From Ciceribacter thiooxidans (GTDB lineage: Bacteria > Pseudomonadota > Alphaproteobacteria > Rhizobiales > Rhizobiaceae): a DNA stretch of 64,000 nucleotides. Positions 9,609-18,777 of this stretch are shown here, one piece after another. Each line of letters begins with the position of its first letter. Position 1 is the stretch's first letter. The notes beneath the pieces were generated by a model. It saw only the letters and a list, made by a program, of their open reading frames with translations, was not told the origin of the DNA and ran no database searches. The translations under genes were made by a program, and so were the position numbers. The stretch lies in NCBI RefSeq assembly GCF_014126615.1, contig NZ_CP059896.1:2242501-2306500 (forward strand). The letters are read 5' to 3'.

Positions 9609-10348
9609 TGAACGACCTTGAACAGCCGATCCCAGCGCATGTTGGCCGGCCACTTCCAGACCTCGCGGAACGACGTGTCGTTGCCGAGCGAGAAGAAGAT
9701 CATCGACGCACGGCCGACGAGGTTCTCGGCGGGCACCATGCCGACGTCGAAACGGCTGTCGAGCGAGTTGTCGCGGTTGTCGCCCATCATGAAGTAATGG
9801 CCTTCCGGCACGATGAACTCACGGGTGTTGTCGCCGCGCGAGGTCGGTGACTGGTCGAGCGTGTCGTAGCTTACGCCGTTGTCGAGCGTCTCGCGGAAGA
9901 CCGGCACGTCCGCGCCCGGATCCTGGCGGTAGTCGGAGGTGAAAGTGCCGTCGGGCTGGCGCGGCACCGGCTGGCCGTTGACGTAGAGCACGTCGTCGAT
10001 CACCTGGATGCGGTCGCCCGGAAGCCCGATCAGACGCTTGATGTAGTCGATGTCCGGGTTCGGCGGGAAGCGGAAGACCACGATGTCGCCGCGCTTCGGC
10101 TCGCTGGCGAAGATGCGGCCTTCAAAGAGGTCGGGAGAGAAGGGCAGCGAATACTTCGAATAGCCGTAGGCGAACTTGTTGACGAAGATGTAGTCGCCGA
10201 CCAGCAGCGTCGGCATCATCGAGCCGGACGGAATGGTGAAGGGCTGGAAGAGGACAGTGCGAATGATCACCGCCAGCAGAAGAGCCTGGATGATGACCTT
10301 GATGTTTTCCCACAGCCCACTGGCTTTCTTTTCAGCTTGCTCGGTCAC
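9605..10348 (-). CDS. lepB: signal peptidase I
   Basis: 247 aa, inner membrane with one N-terminal transmembrane helix (about 16-36). Removes signal peptides of exported proteins. Catalytic Ser43 lies in IPSGSMMPTLLVGD and the general-base Lys104 in DYIKRLIGLPGD; box E is MGDNRDNSLDSR. It overlaps rnc by 4 nt (ATGA). acpS lies 118 nt upstream. Confidence 0.97.
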   Translation of the reverse strand: MTEQAEKKASGLWENIKVIIQALLLAVIIRTVLFQPFTIPSGSMMPTLLVGDYIFVNKFAYGYSKYSLPFSPDLFEGRIFASEPKRGDIVVFRFPPNPDIDYIKRLIGLPGDRIQVIDDVLYVNGQPVPRQPDGTFTSDYRQDPGADVPVFRETLDNGVSYDTLDQSPTSRGDNTREFIVPEGHYFMMGDNRDNSLDSRFDVGMVPAENLVGRASMIFFSLGNDTSFREVWKWPANMRWDRLFKVVQ

Positions 10349-10466
10349 GCCGCTTGGTTCCTTCTTCGCAAAATTATGCCCTGTCTAGTCTCTTCGGCCC
10401 GCGGCGGCAACGGCAAAGCCCGTGAAATTCCGCCGCACCGCCGCCGGAATAAAGCCCGACGCTCCG

Positions 10467-10871
10467 TCACCGCGCGACCGGTCGCGCTTCGATGACCACG
10501 AAGGCCTGGGCGTAGGGAAATTCGTCGGTCATGGTGAGATGGACCACAGCCTCGTGGCCTGCCGGCGTCATGGAGCGCAGGAGTTCCGCCGTCGCGCCTG
10601 TCAGCACGAGCGAAGGCTTGCCGTGTTCGGAATTGATGACGCCGATGTCCTTCCAGAAGACGCCTTGCGACATGCCGGTGCCGAGCGCCTTGGACAGCGC
10701 CTCCTTGGCGGCGAAACGCTTGGCGTAGGAGGCTGCGCGGTTCTTGCCGGCATCGGCGCGCTGACGCTCGGCGTCGGTGAAACAACGCCCGGTGAAGCGC
10801 TCGCCGAAACGCGCAATCGAGCGCTCGACGCGCCGGATGTCGGCGAGATCGCTGCCAATGCCGATGATCAT
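10467..10871 (-). CDS. acpS: holo-[acyl-carrier-protein] synthase
   Basis: 134 aa. Transfers 4'-phosphopantetheine from CoA to apo-ACP. Metal ligands are visible: Asp9 in [15 protein letters not shown] and Glu57 in [19 protein letters not shown] is also conserved. Start at 10871 is supported by GGGGGC 3-8 nt upstream; the frame extends further upstream, but that part is compositionally non-protein (Arg/Pro-rich). Same strand as lepB-rnc-era, probably one transcript. Confidence 0.95.
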   Translation of the reverse strand: MIIGIGSDLADIRRVERSIARFGERFTGRCFTDAERQRADAGKNRAASYAKRFAAKEALSKALGTGMSQGVFWKDIGVINSEHGKPSLVLTGATAELLRSMTPAGHEAVVHLTMTDEFPYAQAFVVIEARPVAR

Positions 10872-11143
10872 GAAGCCCCCTGCATTGTGTCGGACATCAT
10901 CGCGGCCCCGGTTCGGGTGATCGCGAGCGGCCCGGCTCCGCCGGCAGGGACAGCGGCGAGGCGGACGACAAACATGCGCCCGGCGGGGGGCGCATGGAAA
11001 TCCGGAGCTTTTCGGCGACGACGAGACATGGGGCACATTTAGTGTATCTGTCCGTCGTCACACAAGGGCGGACCGGCTTCAATCACCGGATCGGCACCAT
11101 TTCCCGGCCACGCCCGTCGCGGGCACGCAGGTCTTGCAGGCGA

Positions 11144-11296
11144 TCAGCGGCCGCTACGGAACAGGCCGCGGTCGATCTGCCGCTGGCGGTATTCCAGATC
11201 GACGAGGTCGCGCGAGCCGTTCAGATAGGCTGCTTCGCGTTCGGCGATGGTCGGGACGTGCAGGGCGCGGGCCAGTTTACGAATGGGAGCAAACAT
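11144..11296 (-). CDS. 50-residue DUF3563-like small protein
   Basis: 50 aa, preceded by AGAGGGAAGACA directly before the ATG. Begins MFAPIRKLARAL and contains ERE-AYL, a DLVDLEYRQRQID core and a GLFR end, the pattern of short DUF3563-type proteins (YDL-DLE-R). The first 13 residues could form an amphipathic helix. Function unknown. It lies alone between the acpS operon and the secreted-protein gene. The family name is from memory and should be treated as tentative. Confidence 0.7.
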   Translation of the reverse strand: MFAPIRKLARALHVPTIAEREAAYLNGSRDLVDLEYRQRQIDRGLFRSGR

Positions 11297-11429
11297 TGTC
11301 TTCCCTCTCTTCTTTCATCATTTCCACTGGTCACGAATATAATGGTGCAGCGCACAAAGCACCACGCATGGAAGCGGTGCCCAGCCATGCGGAAAACGCA
11401 TGTCGAGACGTTTGACGCGACGGTTCTGC

Positions 11430-11996
11430 TTAATTGCGAGGCAGCAGCTTTGGTCGGATTTCGTCGTCCCAGATCAGATCGCGGCATGCGGCGAGCTTCT
11501 CCGCCGGAAGCCGAAAGCGGCGGTCGTCGGAACCGAAACGCGCACCGGCCGGCAGGGCCTCCTCGCCGTCGCAGAGCGCAAGGCCGGCGGGAACGTCGAC
11601 CATCAATGCACCGGAGGCCTCCCGCCGCATCGTGAAACGGCCGCCGTCGCATTCGACGGCACAGTCGAGCACCGCCGCCTTACCCGAGACGGGGCGGCAG
11701 CCGCCCGAAAGCTGAAAGGCATCGGAAACGCCGCGGAACCGGAATTCGAGATTGACGATGCTCTCCGCATACGGCCAGTCCGGCCGGTAGGCGAGAACGC
11801 GCATCTCCGTCACGTTCTGCTGCGGATGACCCTGCAAATGCGTCTTGTCATAGCGCCGGGCGAAGCAGGCGGAGGCGAGCTCGCCGGTGCGCAGCGGCTG
11901 ACCGTAGAGTAGGGTCTCGTCACCCTCCGCCGCAGTGGCCACCGGCACGGCGGCAAGCATCGCCAGAATGGAACCGATCACCGCCGTCTTCGACAT
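11430..11996 (-). CDS. secreted hypothetical protein
   Basis: 188 aa with a clear signal peptide (MSKTAVIGSILAMLAAVPVATAA, cleavage near residue 23). The mature part holds six cysteines, enough for three disulfides, consistent with a periplasmic protein. No catalytic motif or family recognised. Start 11996 is preceded by AGGGAG and by GAAGG close to the ATG; an upstream ATG at 12035 would bury the signal peptide. It is 83 nt after the rsh stop on the same strand. Confidence 0.75.
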   Translation of the reverse strand: MSKTAVIGSILAMLAAVPVATAAEGDETLLYGQPLRTGELASACFARRYDKTHLQGHPQQNVTEMRVLAYRPDWPYAESIVNLEFRFRGVSDAFQLSGGCRPVSGKAAVLDCAVECDGGRFTMRREASGALMVDVPAGLALCDGEEALPAGARFGSDDRRFRLPAEKLAACRDLIWDDEIRPKLLPRN

Positions 11997-12079
11997 CGCC
12001 TTCGAACTCCCTGCCCCGTCGGAGCAGTTCACCACAGCGACGAGCCGGCGTCCAGCGCGACGGCGCCGGGCAACGCGGC

Positions 12080-14296
12080 TCAGTCGTAGACGCGCTTGAC
12101 GGTCGAAATGCAGTCGAGGTCCTTCAGCTGCGCAATCAGTTGGTTGAGCTGGCGCAGGTCCCAGACCTCGACGTCGATCGCCATTTCGGTGAAGTCGGTA
12201 GCGACGCTCGTCATCGTGAGGGTGCGGATGTTGACGTCGAGGCCGGCCATGGTCTGCGCGACCTTGGCGAGCGCGCCCGGCTCGTTGATCGCGTTGATCA
12301 GGATGCGAGCGATGAAGCGCGTCTTGTTGGCCTCGTCGAGGTCCCAGCGGACATCGATCCAGCGCTCGGGCTCCTCGTCGAAGCGTTGCAGCGCCGAGGC
12401 CTGGATCGGATAGATGGTGATGCCCTTGCCGTCTTCCATGATGCCGACGATACGGTCGCCGGGAACGGCGCCCGCCGGCGAAAAATGCACCCGCGCGCTG
12501 CCGGAAAGCCCACGGATCGGCAGCGGCTCCGGCCCCTCGCCGACACCTTCCGCGAGCTTGCCCTTGTTCGGCAGGCGGAAGACCATGCTATCGGCGCCAC
12601 TCATGTTGAACCAGCCTTCGTCGCTCGCCGGCTTCACCGTGACGCGCTCGTCCTGGTAATCGGGGAAGACCGCCCGCAGCACGTCGATCGAGGACATCTC
12701 GCCACGACCGACCGCGGCGATCGCATCCTCGACGTCCTTGTGACCGAGACGGTGCAGCACCGGCCGCAATGTGTCGCGCGAGAAGATCTTGCCGGCGCGC
12801 TCGAAGGTACGCTCGAGGATACGGTGACCGAGGCCGGAATACTGCTTGCGGATCGCCAGGCGGGTCGCGCGGCGGATTGCCGAACGGGCCTTGCCGGTGA
12901 CGACGATCTCCTCCCAGGCGGCCGGCGGCACCTGCACGCCGGAGCGGATGATCTCGACTTCGTCGCCGTTGTTGAGGCGGGTGACGAGCGGCATGATCGA
13001 GCCGTTGATCTTCGCTCCGACCGTGGTGTCGCCGATGTTGGTATGGACCGCGTAGGCGAAGTCGATCGGGGTCGCACCGCGCGGCAGCGCGATCAGCTTG
13101 CCCTTCGGAGTAAAGCAGAAGACCTGGTCCTGGAAGAGTTCGAGCTTGGTGTGCTCGAGGAACTCCTCCGGGTTGTCGCCTTCGGCCAGTGCCTCGATGG
13201 TGTGGCGGAGCCAGGAATAGGCATTGCTTTCGCGTGACAGCAGTTCGCCGTCGCCCCCCTCGCCGTCCTTGTAGAGCGCGTGGGCGGCGATGCCGTATTC
13301 GGCGATCTCGTGCATGCGCTTGGTGCGGATCTGCAGTTCGATGCGCTGGCGCGACGGACCGACGATGGTGGTGTGGATCGAGCGATAGTCGTTCTGCTTC
13401 GGCGTCGAGATGTAGTCCTTGAAGCGGCCGGGAACCACGCGCCAGCGGGTGTGGACGATTCCGAGCGCGCGGTAGCACGACGGGATGTCGTCGACGATGA
13501 TGCGGAAGCCGTAGACGTCGGAGAGCTGTTCGAAGGAGAGCGACTTCGACTGCATCTTGCGGAAGACGGAATAGGGCTTCTTCTGCCGCCCCTTGGCAGC
13601 CGCGTGGATCAGGCCGTTGGCGACGAGGAGATCGCGCAGCTCGTCCTCGATCTTCTTGATCAGGCCCTCGTTGCGGCGCGAAAGCTCCGCCAGGCGCTCG
13701 GTCACCGTCTCGTAGGCTTCGGGATTGATGTAGCGGAAGGAGAGATCCTCCAGCTCCTCGCGCATGTCCTGCATGCCCATGCGACCGGCGAGCGGCGCAT
13801 AGATCTCCATCGTCTCTTCGGAGATGCGGGCACGCTTCTCCGGCTTCATGTGCTCGAGCGTGCGCATGTTGTGCAGGCGGTCGGCGAGCTTGACCAGCAG
13901 CACGCGGACGTCGTCGGAAATCGCCAGCAGGAGCTTGCGGAGGTTTTCTGCCTGTTTGGCCTTCTTGGTGACGAGGTCGAGCTTCTTGAGCTTGGTCAGC
14001 CCCTCGACCAGCCGCCCGATGTCCTCGCCGAAGAGTTCGTCGATCTCGGCGCGGGTCGCCGTCGTGTCCTCGATCGTGTCATGCAGCAGGGCGACGGCGA
14101 TCGTCGATTCGTCGAGACGCATCTCGGTGAGGATCGCGGCGACTTCGAGAGGATGGGAGATGTAGGGGTCGCCGCTCGCACGGGTCTGTTTTCCGTGCTT
14201 CTGCATGGCATAGACGTAGGCTTTGTTCAGCAGCGCTTCATTGGCATCGGGCTTGTATTTCTGAACCCGCTCCACGAGCTCGTATTGCCGCATCAT
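12080..14296 (-). CDS. rsh: bifunctional (p)ppGpp synthetase/hydrolase, RelA/SpoT homologue
   Basis: 738 aa. The single long Rsh enzyme of rhizobia makes and degrades the alarmone (p)ppGpp during nutrient stress. Domain order: HD hydrolase (about 30-190; SGDPYISHPLEVA, LLHDTIEDT intact), synthetase (about 235-360; RFKDYISTPKQNDYRSIHT), TGS (PRGATPIDFAYAVHT), a helical region, and a C-terminal ACT domain (about 655-735). Both active sites look complete. Start MMRQYELVERV chosen with GGAG upstream. rpoZ lies 99 nt upstream on the same strand, as spoT-rpoZ neighbours do in other proteobacteria. Confidence 0.96.
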   Translation of the reverse strand: MMRQYELVERVQKYKPDANEALLNKAYVYAMQKHGKQTRASGDPYISHPLEVAAILTEMRLDESTIAVALLHDTIEDTTATRAEIDELFGEDIGRLVEGLTKLKKLDLVTKKAKQAENLRKLLLAISDDVRVLLVKLADRLHNMRTLEHMKPEKRARISEETMEIYAPLAGRMGMQDMREELEDLSFRYINPEAYETVTERLAELSRRNEGLIKKIEDELRDLLVANGLIHAAAKGRQKKPYSVFRKMQSKSLSFEQLSDVYGFRIIVDDIPSCYRALGIVHTRWRVVPGRFKDYISTPKQNDYRSIHTTIVGPSRQRIELQIRTKRMHEIAEYGIAAHALYKDGEGGDGELLSRESNAYSWLRHTIEALAEGDNPEEFLEHTKLELFQDQVFCFTPKGKLIALPRGATPIDFAYAVHTNIGDTTVGAKINGSIMPLVTRLNNGDEVEIIRSGVQVPPAAWEEIVVTGKARSAIRRATRLAIRKQYSGLGHRILERTFERAGKIFSRDTLRPVLHRLGHKDVEDAIAAVGRGEMSSIDVLRAVFPDYQDERVTVKPASDEGWFNMSGADSMVFRLPNKGKLAEGVGEGPEPLPIRGLSGSARVHFSPAGAVPGDRIVGIMEDGKGITIYPIQASALQRFDEEPERWIDVRWDLDEANKTRFIARILINAINEPGALAKVAQTMAGLDVNIRTLTMTSVATDFTEMAIDVEVWDLRQLNQLIAQLKDLDCISTVKRVYD

Positions 14297-14395
14297 CCAA
14301 AGCCACTCCAACAAACGAAATGCGCGCCAACCCGTGGGGTCGGCGCACACGAATATATTGTCGTCGGCACAGACTAGGCCGAGATTGCTTGACGA

Positions 14396-14791
14396 TTAGT
14401 AATCGTCGCTCTTTTCCGGCGGAACGAGGCCTTCGATGCCGGCCAGAAGGTCTTCTTCCGACATCTGGTCGAAGGTCACGGTTTCCGGCATGTCTTCCTC
14501 TTCCTCGCTGCGGACAGCGGCGGTGGAAAGAAGCGCGTTTGCATCCTGCTCCGGCTCGTCGACTTCGACGTGCTTCTGCAGCGAATGGATGAGGTCTTCC
14601 TTGAGGTCGCCCGGAGACAGGGTTTCGTCAGCGATCTCGCGCAGGGCGACGACCGGATTCTTGTCATTGTCGCGATCGATGGTGATCTGCGAACCTTGCG
14701 AGATCTGCCGTGCACGATGGCTGGCGAGCAGAACGAGCTCGAAGCGGTTCTCTACTTTGTCGATGCAATCTTCAACGGTGACACGGGCCAT
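14396..14791 (-). CDS. rpoZ: RNA polymerase omega subunit
   Basis: 131 aa. Binds the beta' subunit and helps RNA polymerase assembly; in proteobacteria omega also contributes to a ppGpp site, fitting its position upstream of rsh. Family core: [24 protein letters not shown] at the N-terminus, then HRARQIS and [11 protein letters not shown]. The alphaproteobacterial acidic C-terminal tail ([22 protein letters not shown]) is present. Start at 14791; an upstream in-frame ATG at 14845 gives no extra family sequence. Confidence 0.96.
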   Translation of the reverse strand: MARVTVEDCIDKVENRFELVLLASHRARQISQGSQITIDRDNDKNPVVALREIADETLSPGDLKEDLIHSLQKHVEVDEPEQDANALLSTAAVRSEEEEDMPETVTFDQMSEEDLLAGIEGLVPPEKSDDY

Positions 14792-14983
14792 AGCCTGTCC
14801 TTTACGGTCATGATCTTTCGGGATTAACACGCCCGATACAATCAATGGCCGGCGAATTCAAGTTTTTCCTTGATCGCAGCGTGACATTGCACCCTGATCC
14901 GCGTTGCAATCGGCACCGAAAATTTTCATAACTCAACCAAAACGTGCTTGGAATGTGATCCGACGTGCACTACATGATTCTTA

Positions 14984-15018
14984 TATGAACAGTTCATAAT
15001 TTTACGGGACCGTTCATA
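14984..15018. promoter_or_regulatory. palindromic operator with a third half-site
   Basis: TATGAAC-A-GTTCATA at 14984-14998 is a perfect 15-bp palindrome. A further GTTCATA at 15012-15018 starts exactly 20 bp after the palindrome's right half, so all three half-sites lie on about the same DNA face. It lies between divergent rpoZ (start 14791) and the NYN gene (start 15090), closer to the latter. The regulator is unknown. The spacing does not fit the alphaproteobacterial LexA box GTTC-N7-GTTC. Confidence 0.5.
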
Positions 15019-15089
15019 CGTCAGAGGCAACTTCCTGACTTTGCATAGGTTTTCCGCTTTGCTCGTTTAAAACCAAAGGGATATTGCGC

Positions 15090-15674
15090 ATGTTTGATCC
15101 ACGCGAAAAGCTCGCACTCTTCATCGACGGCGCGAATCTCTACGCGGCCTCCAAGAGTCTCGGGTTCGACATCGACTACCGCAAGCTGTTGAAGGCTTTC
15201 CAGAAGCGCGGCTACCTGTTGCGCGCCTATTATTATACGGCGCTGATCGAAGACCAGGAATATTCGTCGATCCGCCCGCTGATCGACTGGCTCGATTACA
15301 ACGGATACAAGGTCGTCACGAAGCCGGCGAAGGAGTTCACCGATTCCATGGGCCGCCGCAAGGTCAAGGGCAACATGGATATCGAGCTTGCCATCGACGC
15401 GATGGAGCAGGCGGAAACGGCCGACCATCTGGTGATCTTTTCCGGCGACGGCGATTTCACCACCCTGGTCGAGGCGCTGCAGCGAAAGGGCCGCAAGGTT
15501 TCCGTCGTTTCGACCATGGCCACGCAGCCGCCGATGATCGCCGACGACCTGCGCCGGCAGTCCGACCATTTCATCGATCTCATCAGCCTCAAGGCCGAGA
15601 TCGGCCGGGACCCGAGCGAGCGCATGGCCCGCGCGCCGGTCGAACCGGCCGCCGGCGAAGACATCGAGGAATAG
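15090..15674 (+). CDS. NYN domain protein (LabA/DUF88 family)
   Basis: 194 aa. PIN-like NYN-fold putative RNase. The N-terminal acidic motif LFIDGANLYAASK, then KGNMDIELAIDAM and FSGDGDFTTLVEALQRKGR supply the conserved aspartates of the metal site. LabA-type proteins occur widely in alphaproteobacteria beside rpoZ/rsh; their targets are unclear. AAAGGG lies 9 nt before the ATG; an in-frame TTG at 15084 is a weaker alternative. Flanked upstream by the palindrome at 14984-15018 and downstream by a terminator. Confidence 0.88.
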   Translation: MFDPREKLALFIDGANLYAASKSLGFDIDYRKLLKAFQKRGYLLRAYYYTALIEDQEYSSIRPLIDWLDYNGYKVVTKPAKEFTDSMGRRKVKGNMDIELAIDAMEQAETADHLVIFSGDGDFTTLVEALQRKGRKVSVVSTMATQPPMIADDLRRQSDHFIDLISLKAEIGRDPSERMARAPVEPAAGEDIEE

Positions 15675-15704
15675 GAACCTCGGCTGTTTGATCGGGCCTC
15701 CGGA

Positions 15705-15731
15705 CCCGGCACCGTGCGTGCCGGGAATTTT
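15705..15731 (+). terminator. intrinsic terminator after the NYN gene
   Basis: CCCGGCAC (15705-15712) pairs with GTGCCGGG (15718-15725) around a 5-nt loop, followed by AATTTTAT. Confidence 0.7.
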
Positions 15732-15896
15732 ATCGTTCGCACCTTTTTTGGGCATAGAGCCGACACGGATACGTAGCCCTCACACTATTTATTTGTTTCT
15801 TAAGCATTTGAGCACAGGATGAGATACGGAAGAATTGCTTCCGGTATTCGCCTCGCGGCTCGGCGCCGCACGGCATTGACAGACAGCAGTGCAGCA

Positions 15897-17411
15897 ATGA
15901 CCAATTCCTTTCCGAGCCGTTCCGATCTTACCGATCGCCTCTCTTTTCTGAAAATTGATAAAGCGCAAATTGCAACCCTGACTGCCCTTCAGCCCGTAAT
16001 CAACACCTCCATTGGCCCGGCGCTCGACGTCTTCTATGCGGCAGCGAAGACCAACGCCGAAACTGCCCGCTTCTTTTCGAGCGACGCCCACATTTCGCAC
16101 GCCAAGGAAAAGCAGCGCAGCCACTGGTCGCTCATCACCTCCGGCCGGTTCGACGACCAGTATGTGAATGCCGTGACCACCATCGGCCGCACCCATGCAC
16201 GGCTCGGGCTGGAACCGCGATGGTATATCGGCGGCTACGCACTGGTACTCGAAGGCCTTCTCGACGCCGTCGTGAAAAATGAGCTGAAGGGCATGCTGCA
16301 GGCAAAGAAGGCCAAGCGCATCTCCGACGGCATCAGCGCGGTCCTGAAGGCCGCCATGCTCGACATGGACTATTCGATCTCCGTCTACCTGCAGGCGCTC
16401 GCCGAAGAACGCGAAAAGGCCGAGCAGGAACGTCACACTCTGGAGTTGGAGCAGGAAGAGGCGCTCGCCGCGATCGACCGGGCGCTCGACGCCCTGAGGA
16501 CCGGCGACCTTTCCGTCACCATCGAACAGCCGCTTTCGCCGCGATTCGAGCGCCTGCGCGACAACTACAATCAGGCGCTTGAAGCCTTGGGGACCGCGTT
16601 TTCAGCGATCGTCGACGAGACGAACCGCGTATCTGGGAGCACCCGCGAGCTTTCCGCTGCCACCGACAATATGGCCCAGCGCACCGAGCAGCAGGCCGCC
16701 GCGTTGGAAGAGACGGCCGCCGCGCTCGACGAAATCACCGCCGTTTCCCGCCAGGCGGCCCAGCGTACCCAGGAGGCGATGACCGTGGTGCACGCCTCCG
16801 CGCAGGAAGCCGTGCGTTCCGGCGAGATCGTCGACGAGGCGATCAACGCGATGGGAGAGATCGAGCAGTCGTCGCGCAGGATCACCCAGATCATCGGCGT
16901 CATCGACGAGATTTCCTTCCAGACGAACCTGCTGGCGCTCAATGCGGGCGTCGAGGCGGCCCGGGCGGGCGAAAGCGGGCGCGGCTTTGCCGTCGTGGCA
17001 CAGGAAGTCCGCGAGCTCGCACAACGCTCCGCCTCGGCCGCCCGCGAGATCAAGGGCCTGATCGACCGTGCGTCGCAGGACGTGGCTCACGGTGTGTCAC
17101 TCGTCAATCGCACCGGCGAGGCCCTGCGCACGATCGGCGGTCAGGTGCACTCGATCAACGAGCACATCACGGCGATCGCCACCTCGTCGCAGGAGCAGTC
17201 CTCCGGCATCGGCGAGATCAACAAGGCGATCAACAGCATGGATCAGATGACCCAGCAGAACGCCGCGATGGTCGAGGAAACGAACGCCGCGACGCATGAG
17301 CTCAACCAGATCGCCGGCCATCTGAACACCCTTCTGTCGCGCTTCAACGTCTCGCGTTCGCAGGTCCATACACCGTCATCGACGAAGTATCGCCCCTCCT
17401 ACGCGGCCTGA
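15897..17411 (+). CDS. globin-coupled methyl-accepting chemotaxis protein
   Basis: 504 aa, soluble, with no transmembrane helix. The N-terminal domain (about 1-165) is a sensor globin/protoglobin: FLKIDKAQIATLTALQPVI, then RTHARLGLEPRWYIGGY, whose His is the likely proximal haem ligand (as in HemAT). A HAMP-like linker (AIDRALDALRTGDLSVTIEQ) leads to the signalling domain, whose hairpin tip EISFQTNLLALNAGVEAARA is canonical. It probably senses O2 or a similar gas and signals to CheA. Start 15897 keeps the globin start; the frame is open upstream to 15819. A weak ribosome site makes the exact start uncertain. Confidence 0.88.
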   Translation: MTNSFPSRSDLTDRLSFLKIDKAQIATLTALQPVINTSIGPALDVFYAAAKTNAETARFFSSDAHISHAKEKQRSHWSLITSGRFDDQYVNAVTTIGRTHARLGLEPRWYIGGYALVLEGLLDAVVKNELKGMLQAKKAKRISDGISAVLKAAMLDMDYSISVYLQALAEEREKAEQERHTLELEQEEALAAIDRALDALRTGDLSVTIEQPLSPRFERLRDNYNQALEALGTAFSAIVDETNRVSGSTRELSAATDNMAQRTEQQAAALEETAAALDEITAVSRQAAQRTQEAMTVVHASAQEAVRSGEIVDEAINAMGEIEQSSRRITQIIGVIDEISFQTNLLALNAGVEAARAGESGRGFAVVAQEVRELAQRSASAAREIKGLIDRASQDVAHGVSLVNRTGEALRTIGGQVHSINEHITAIATSSQEQSSGIGEINKAINSMDQMTQQNAAMVEETNAATHELNQIAGHLNTLLSRFNVSRSQVHTPSSTKYRPSYAA

Positions 17412-17423
17412 CGCCCCTACCGA

Positions 17424-17459
17424 CCGCCGAAAAGAGAATCCGTGCTCTTTTTCCGGCGG
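17424..17459 (+). terminator. hairpin after the chemoreceptor gene
   Basis: CCGCCGAAAAGAG pairs imperfectly with CTCTTTTTCCGGCGG, 12 nt after the stop. The right arm contains the T-run, so it resembles an intrinsic terminator. Confidence 0.5.
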
Positions 17460-17491
17460 CATTCGTTCGCCGTCCGGGGTAAAACAGATGC

Positions 17492-18571
17492 ATGCTGTTT
17501 GACCGACCCACCGACGACACCCTCTATGACGCGCTTTTAAAGCGCGATGCGGCCTATGAAGGCTTCGCCTATGTCTGCGTCACCACCACGCGGATCTTCT
17601 GCCGGCTGACCTGCCCGGCTCGCAAGCCCAAGCGCGAGAACTGCGTCTTCGAGGAAAGCATCGCCGCCTGCCTGGAAGCTGGTTACCGCCCCTGTCTCCG
17701 CTGCCGACCGATGCTGCGCTACAAGGACAACGACCCGACCGTCACTTCGCTCCTCGAAGCGCTGGAGCGCGAGCCGGAACGGCGCTGGCGCGAGAGCGAC
17801 CTTCTTGCGATGGGGCTCGATCTTTCCACCGTGCGGCGCGCCTTCAAGCGGCAGTTCGGCATGAGTTTTCTCGAAATCGCACGGCTGCGCCGCGTCGGGC
17901 TTGCGGCCGAAACGCTGGCCGAGGGCGCGCCGGTCATCGAGGCGCAGCTCGACGCCGGCTTCGAATCCGGCAGCGGCTTTCGCGCGGCGATCAACCAGCT
18001 CATCGGTAGTGCGCCGCGTCACCTGCGCGGCAAGGGCCTCCTCAGGGCCGACTGGATCGAGACGCCGATCGGCCCGATGATGGCGATCGCCGACGAGCAT
18101 GCGCTGCATCTCCTCGAATTCGCCGACCGCCCTGCCCTTCCGACCGAGATCCGGCGCATCCGGGAAAGGACCGGCTGCGGCATCGTCCTCGGGCGCGCCG
18201 CGCCGATCGACGCCGTGGAGCAGGAGCTCAAACGGTACTTCGACGGTGACAGCGCCGCCTTCGACGTGCGCATTGCCGGCCACGGCACGCCGTTCGAACG
18301 CGCGGTCTGGGAGGCGCTCCGGCAAATCCCGCCCGGCACCGTTGAGAGTTACGGCGCACTCGCCGCGGCGATGGACCGTCCCGGTTCCGTCCGCGCGGTC
18401 GGACGCGCCAACGGCGCCAACCAGATCGCGATCGTCATCCCCTGCCACCGGGTGATCGGTGCGGACGGCGGGCTCACCGGCTATGGTGGCGGCCTGTGGC
18501 GCAAGCGTTGGCTTCTGGAACACGAGCGGCGGATGGCAGCCGGTCAGCGGACAGCCGAAGCCGCGGAATGA
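17492..18571 (+). CDS. ada: Ada: methylphosphotriester/O6-methylguanine methyltransferase and regulator
   Basis: 359 aa. Repairs alkylated DNA and activates the adaptive response. The N-terminal Ada zinc domain has Cys37, Cys41, Cys68 and Cys71 (FCRLTCPARKP, RPCLRCRP); Cys37 is the methyl acceptor position. An AraC-type HTH follows (about 85-180). The C-terminal methyltransferase domain ends with the active site VIPCHRVIG and GYGGGLWRK. All parts look intact. The 3' end overlaps a possible convergent ORF (18474-18758). Confidence 0.95.
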   Translation: MLFDRPTDDTLYDALLKRDAAYEGFAYVCVTTTRIFCRLTCPARKPKRENCVFEESIAACLEAGYRPCLRCRPMLRYKDNDPTVTSLLEALEREPERRWRESDLLAMGLDLSTVRRAFKRQFGMSFLEIARLRRVGLAAETLAEGAPVIEAQLDAGFESGSGFRAAINQLIGSAPRHLRGKGLLRADWIETPIGPMMAIADEHALHLLEFADRPALPTEIRRIRERTGCGIVLGRAAPIDAVEQELKRYFDGDSAAFDVRIAGHGTPFERAVWEALRQIPPGTVESYGALAAAMDRPGSVRAVGRANGANQIAIVIPCHRVIGADGGLTGYGGGLWRKRWLLEHERRMAAGQRTAEAAE

Positions 18572-18758
18572 CGGCGCCGGTGTCCAGTGCCGCGGTACGG
18601 GCACGGCGGCGCCGCGCCCTCCACCTTGCCGGAATCTCGACGATCCAGCGCAGGCCGTCCCATTCCGGCCGCTCGAGCGGGTCCTCCAGCGGGTCGCGCC
18701 GGACCTGCGCCGTGCGGCGACGGCAGTATTCGAAGGTTGCGAGCCATTCGATCAGCAT
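18474..18758 (-). CDS. small Arg-rich ORF divergent from a LysR gene
   Basis: 94 codons. ATG at 18758 is preceded by GGAAAGGAG at a 7-nt spacer, a strong ribosome site. The first part (MLIEWLATFEYCRRRTAQ, then a PLEDPLERPEWDGLRWIVE segment) looks protein-like; the part antisense to the ada 3' end (98 nt) is Arg/Ala-rich and may be non-natural, so the real gene could be shorter in function. No family recognised. Divergent from the LysR gene with an inverted repeat between them, so it may be its target. Confidence 0.45.
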   Translation of the reverse strand: MLIEWLATFEYCRRRTAQVRRDPLEDPLERPEWDGLRWIVEIPARWRARRRRARTAALDTGAVIPRLRLSADRLPSAARVPEANACATGRHHSR

Positions 18759-18777
18759 GGCGTTCTCCTTTCCGACC

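Noticed and set aside
8019..9611. A 530-codon plus-strand open frame
   Set aside because: It lies opposite era and rnc, whose motifs are complete. Long antisense frames are common in GC-rich DNA.
14984..15018. SOS (LexA) box
   Set aside because: The alphaproteobacterial LexA site is GTTC-N7-GTTC (or its complement); here the halves are inverted or 20 bp apart.
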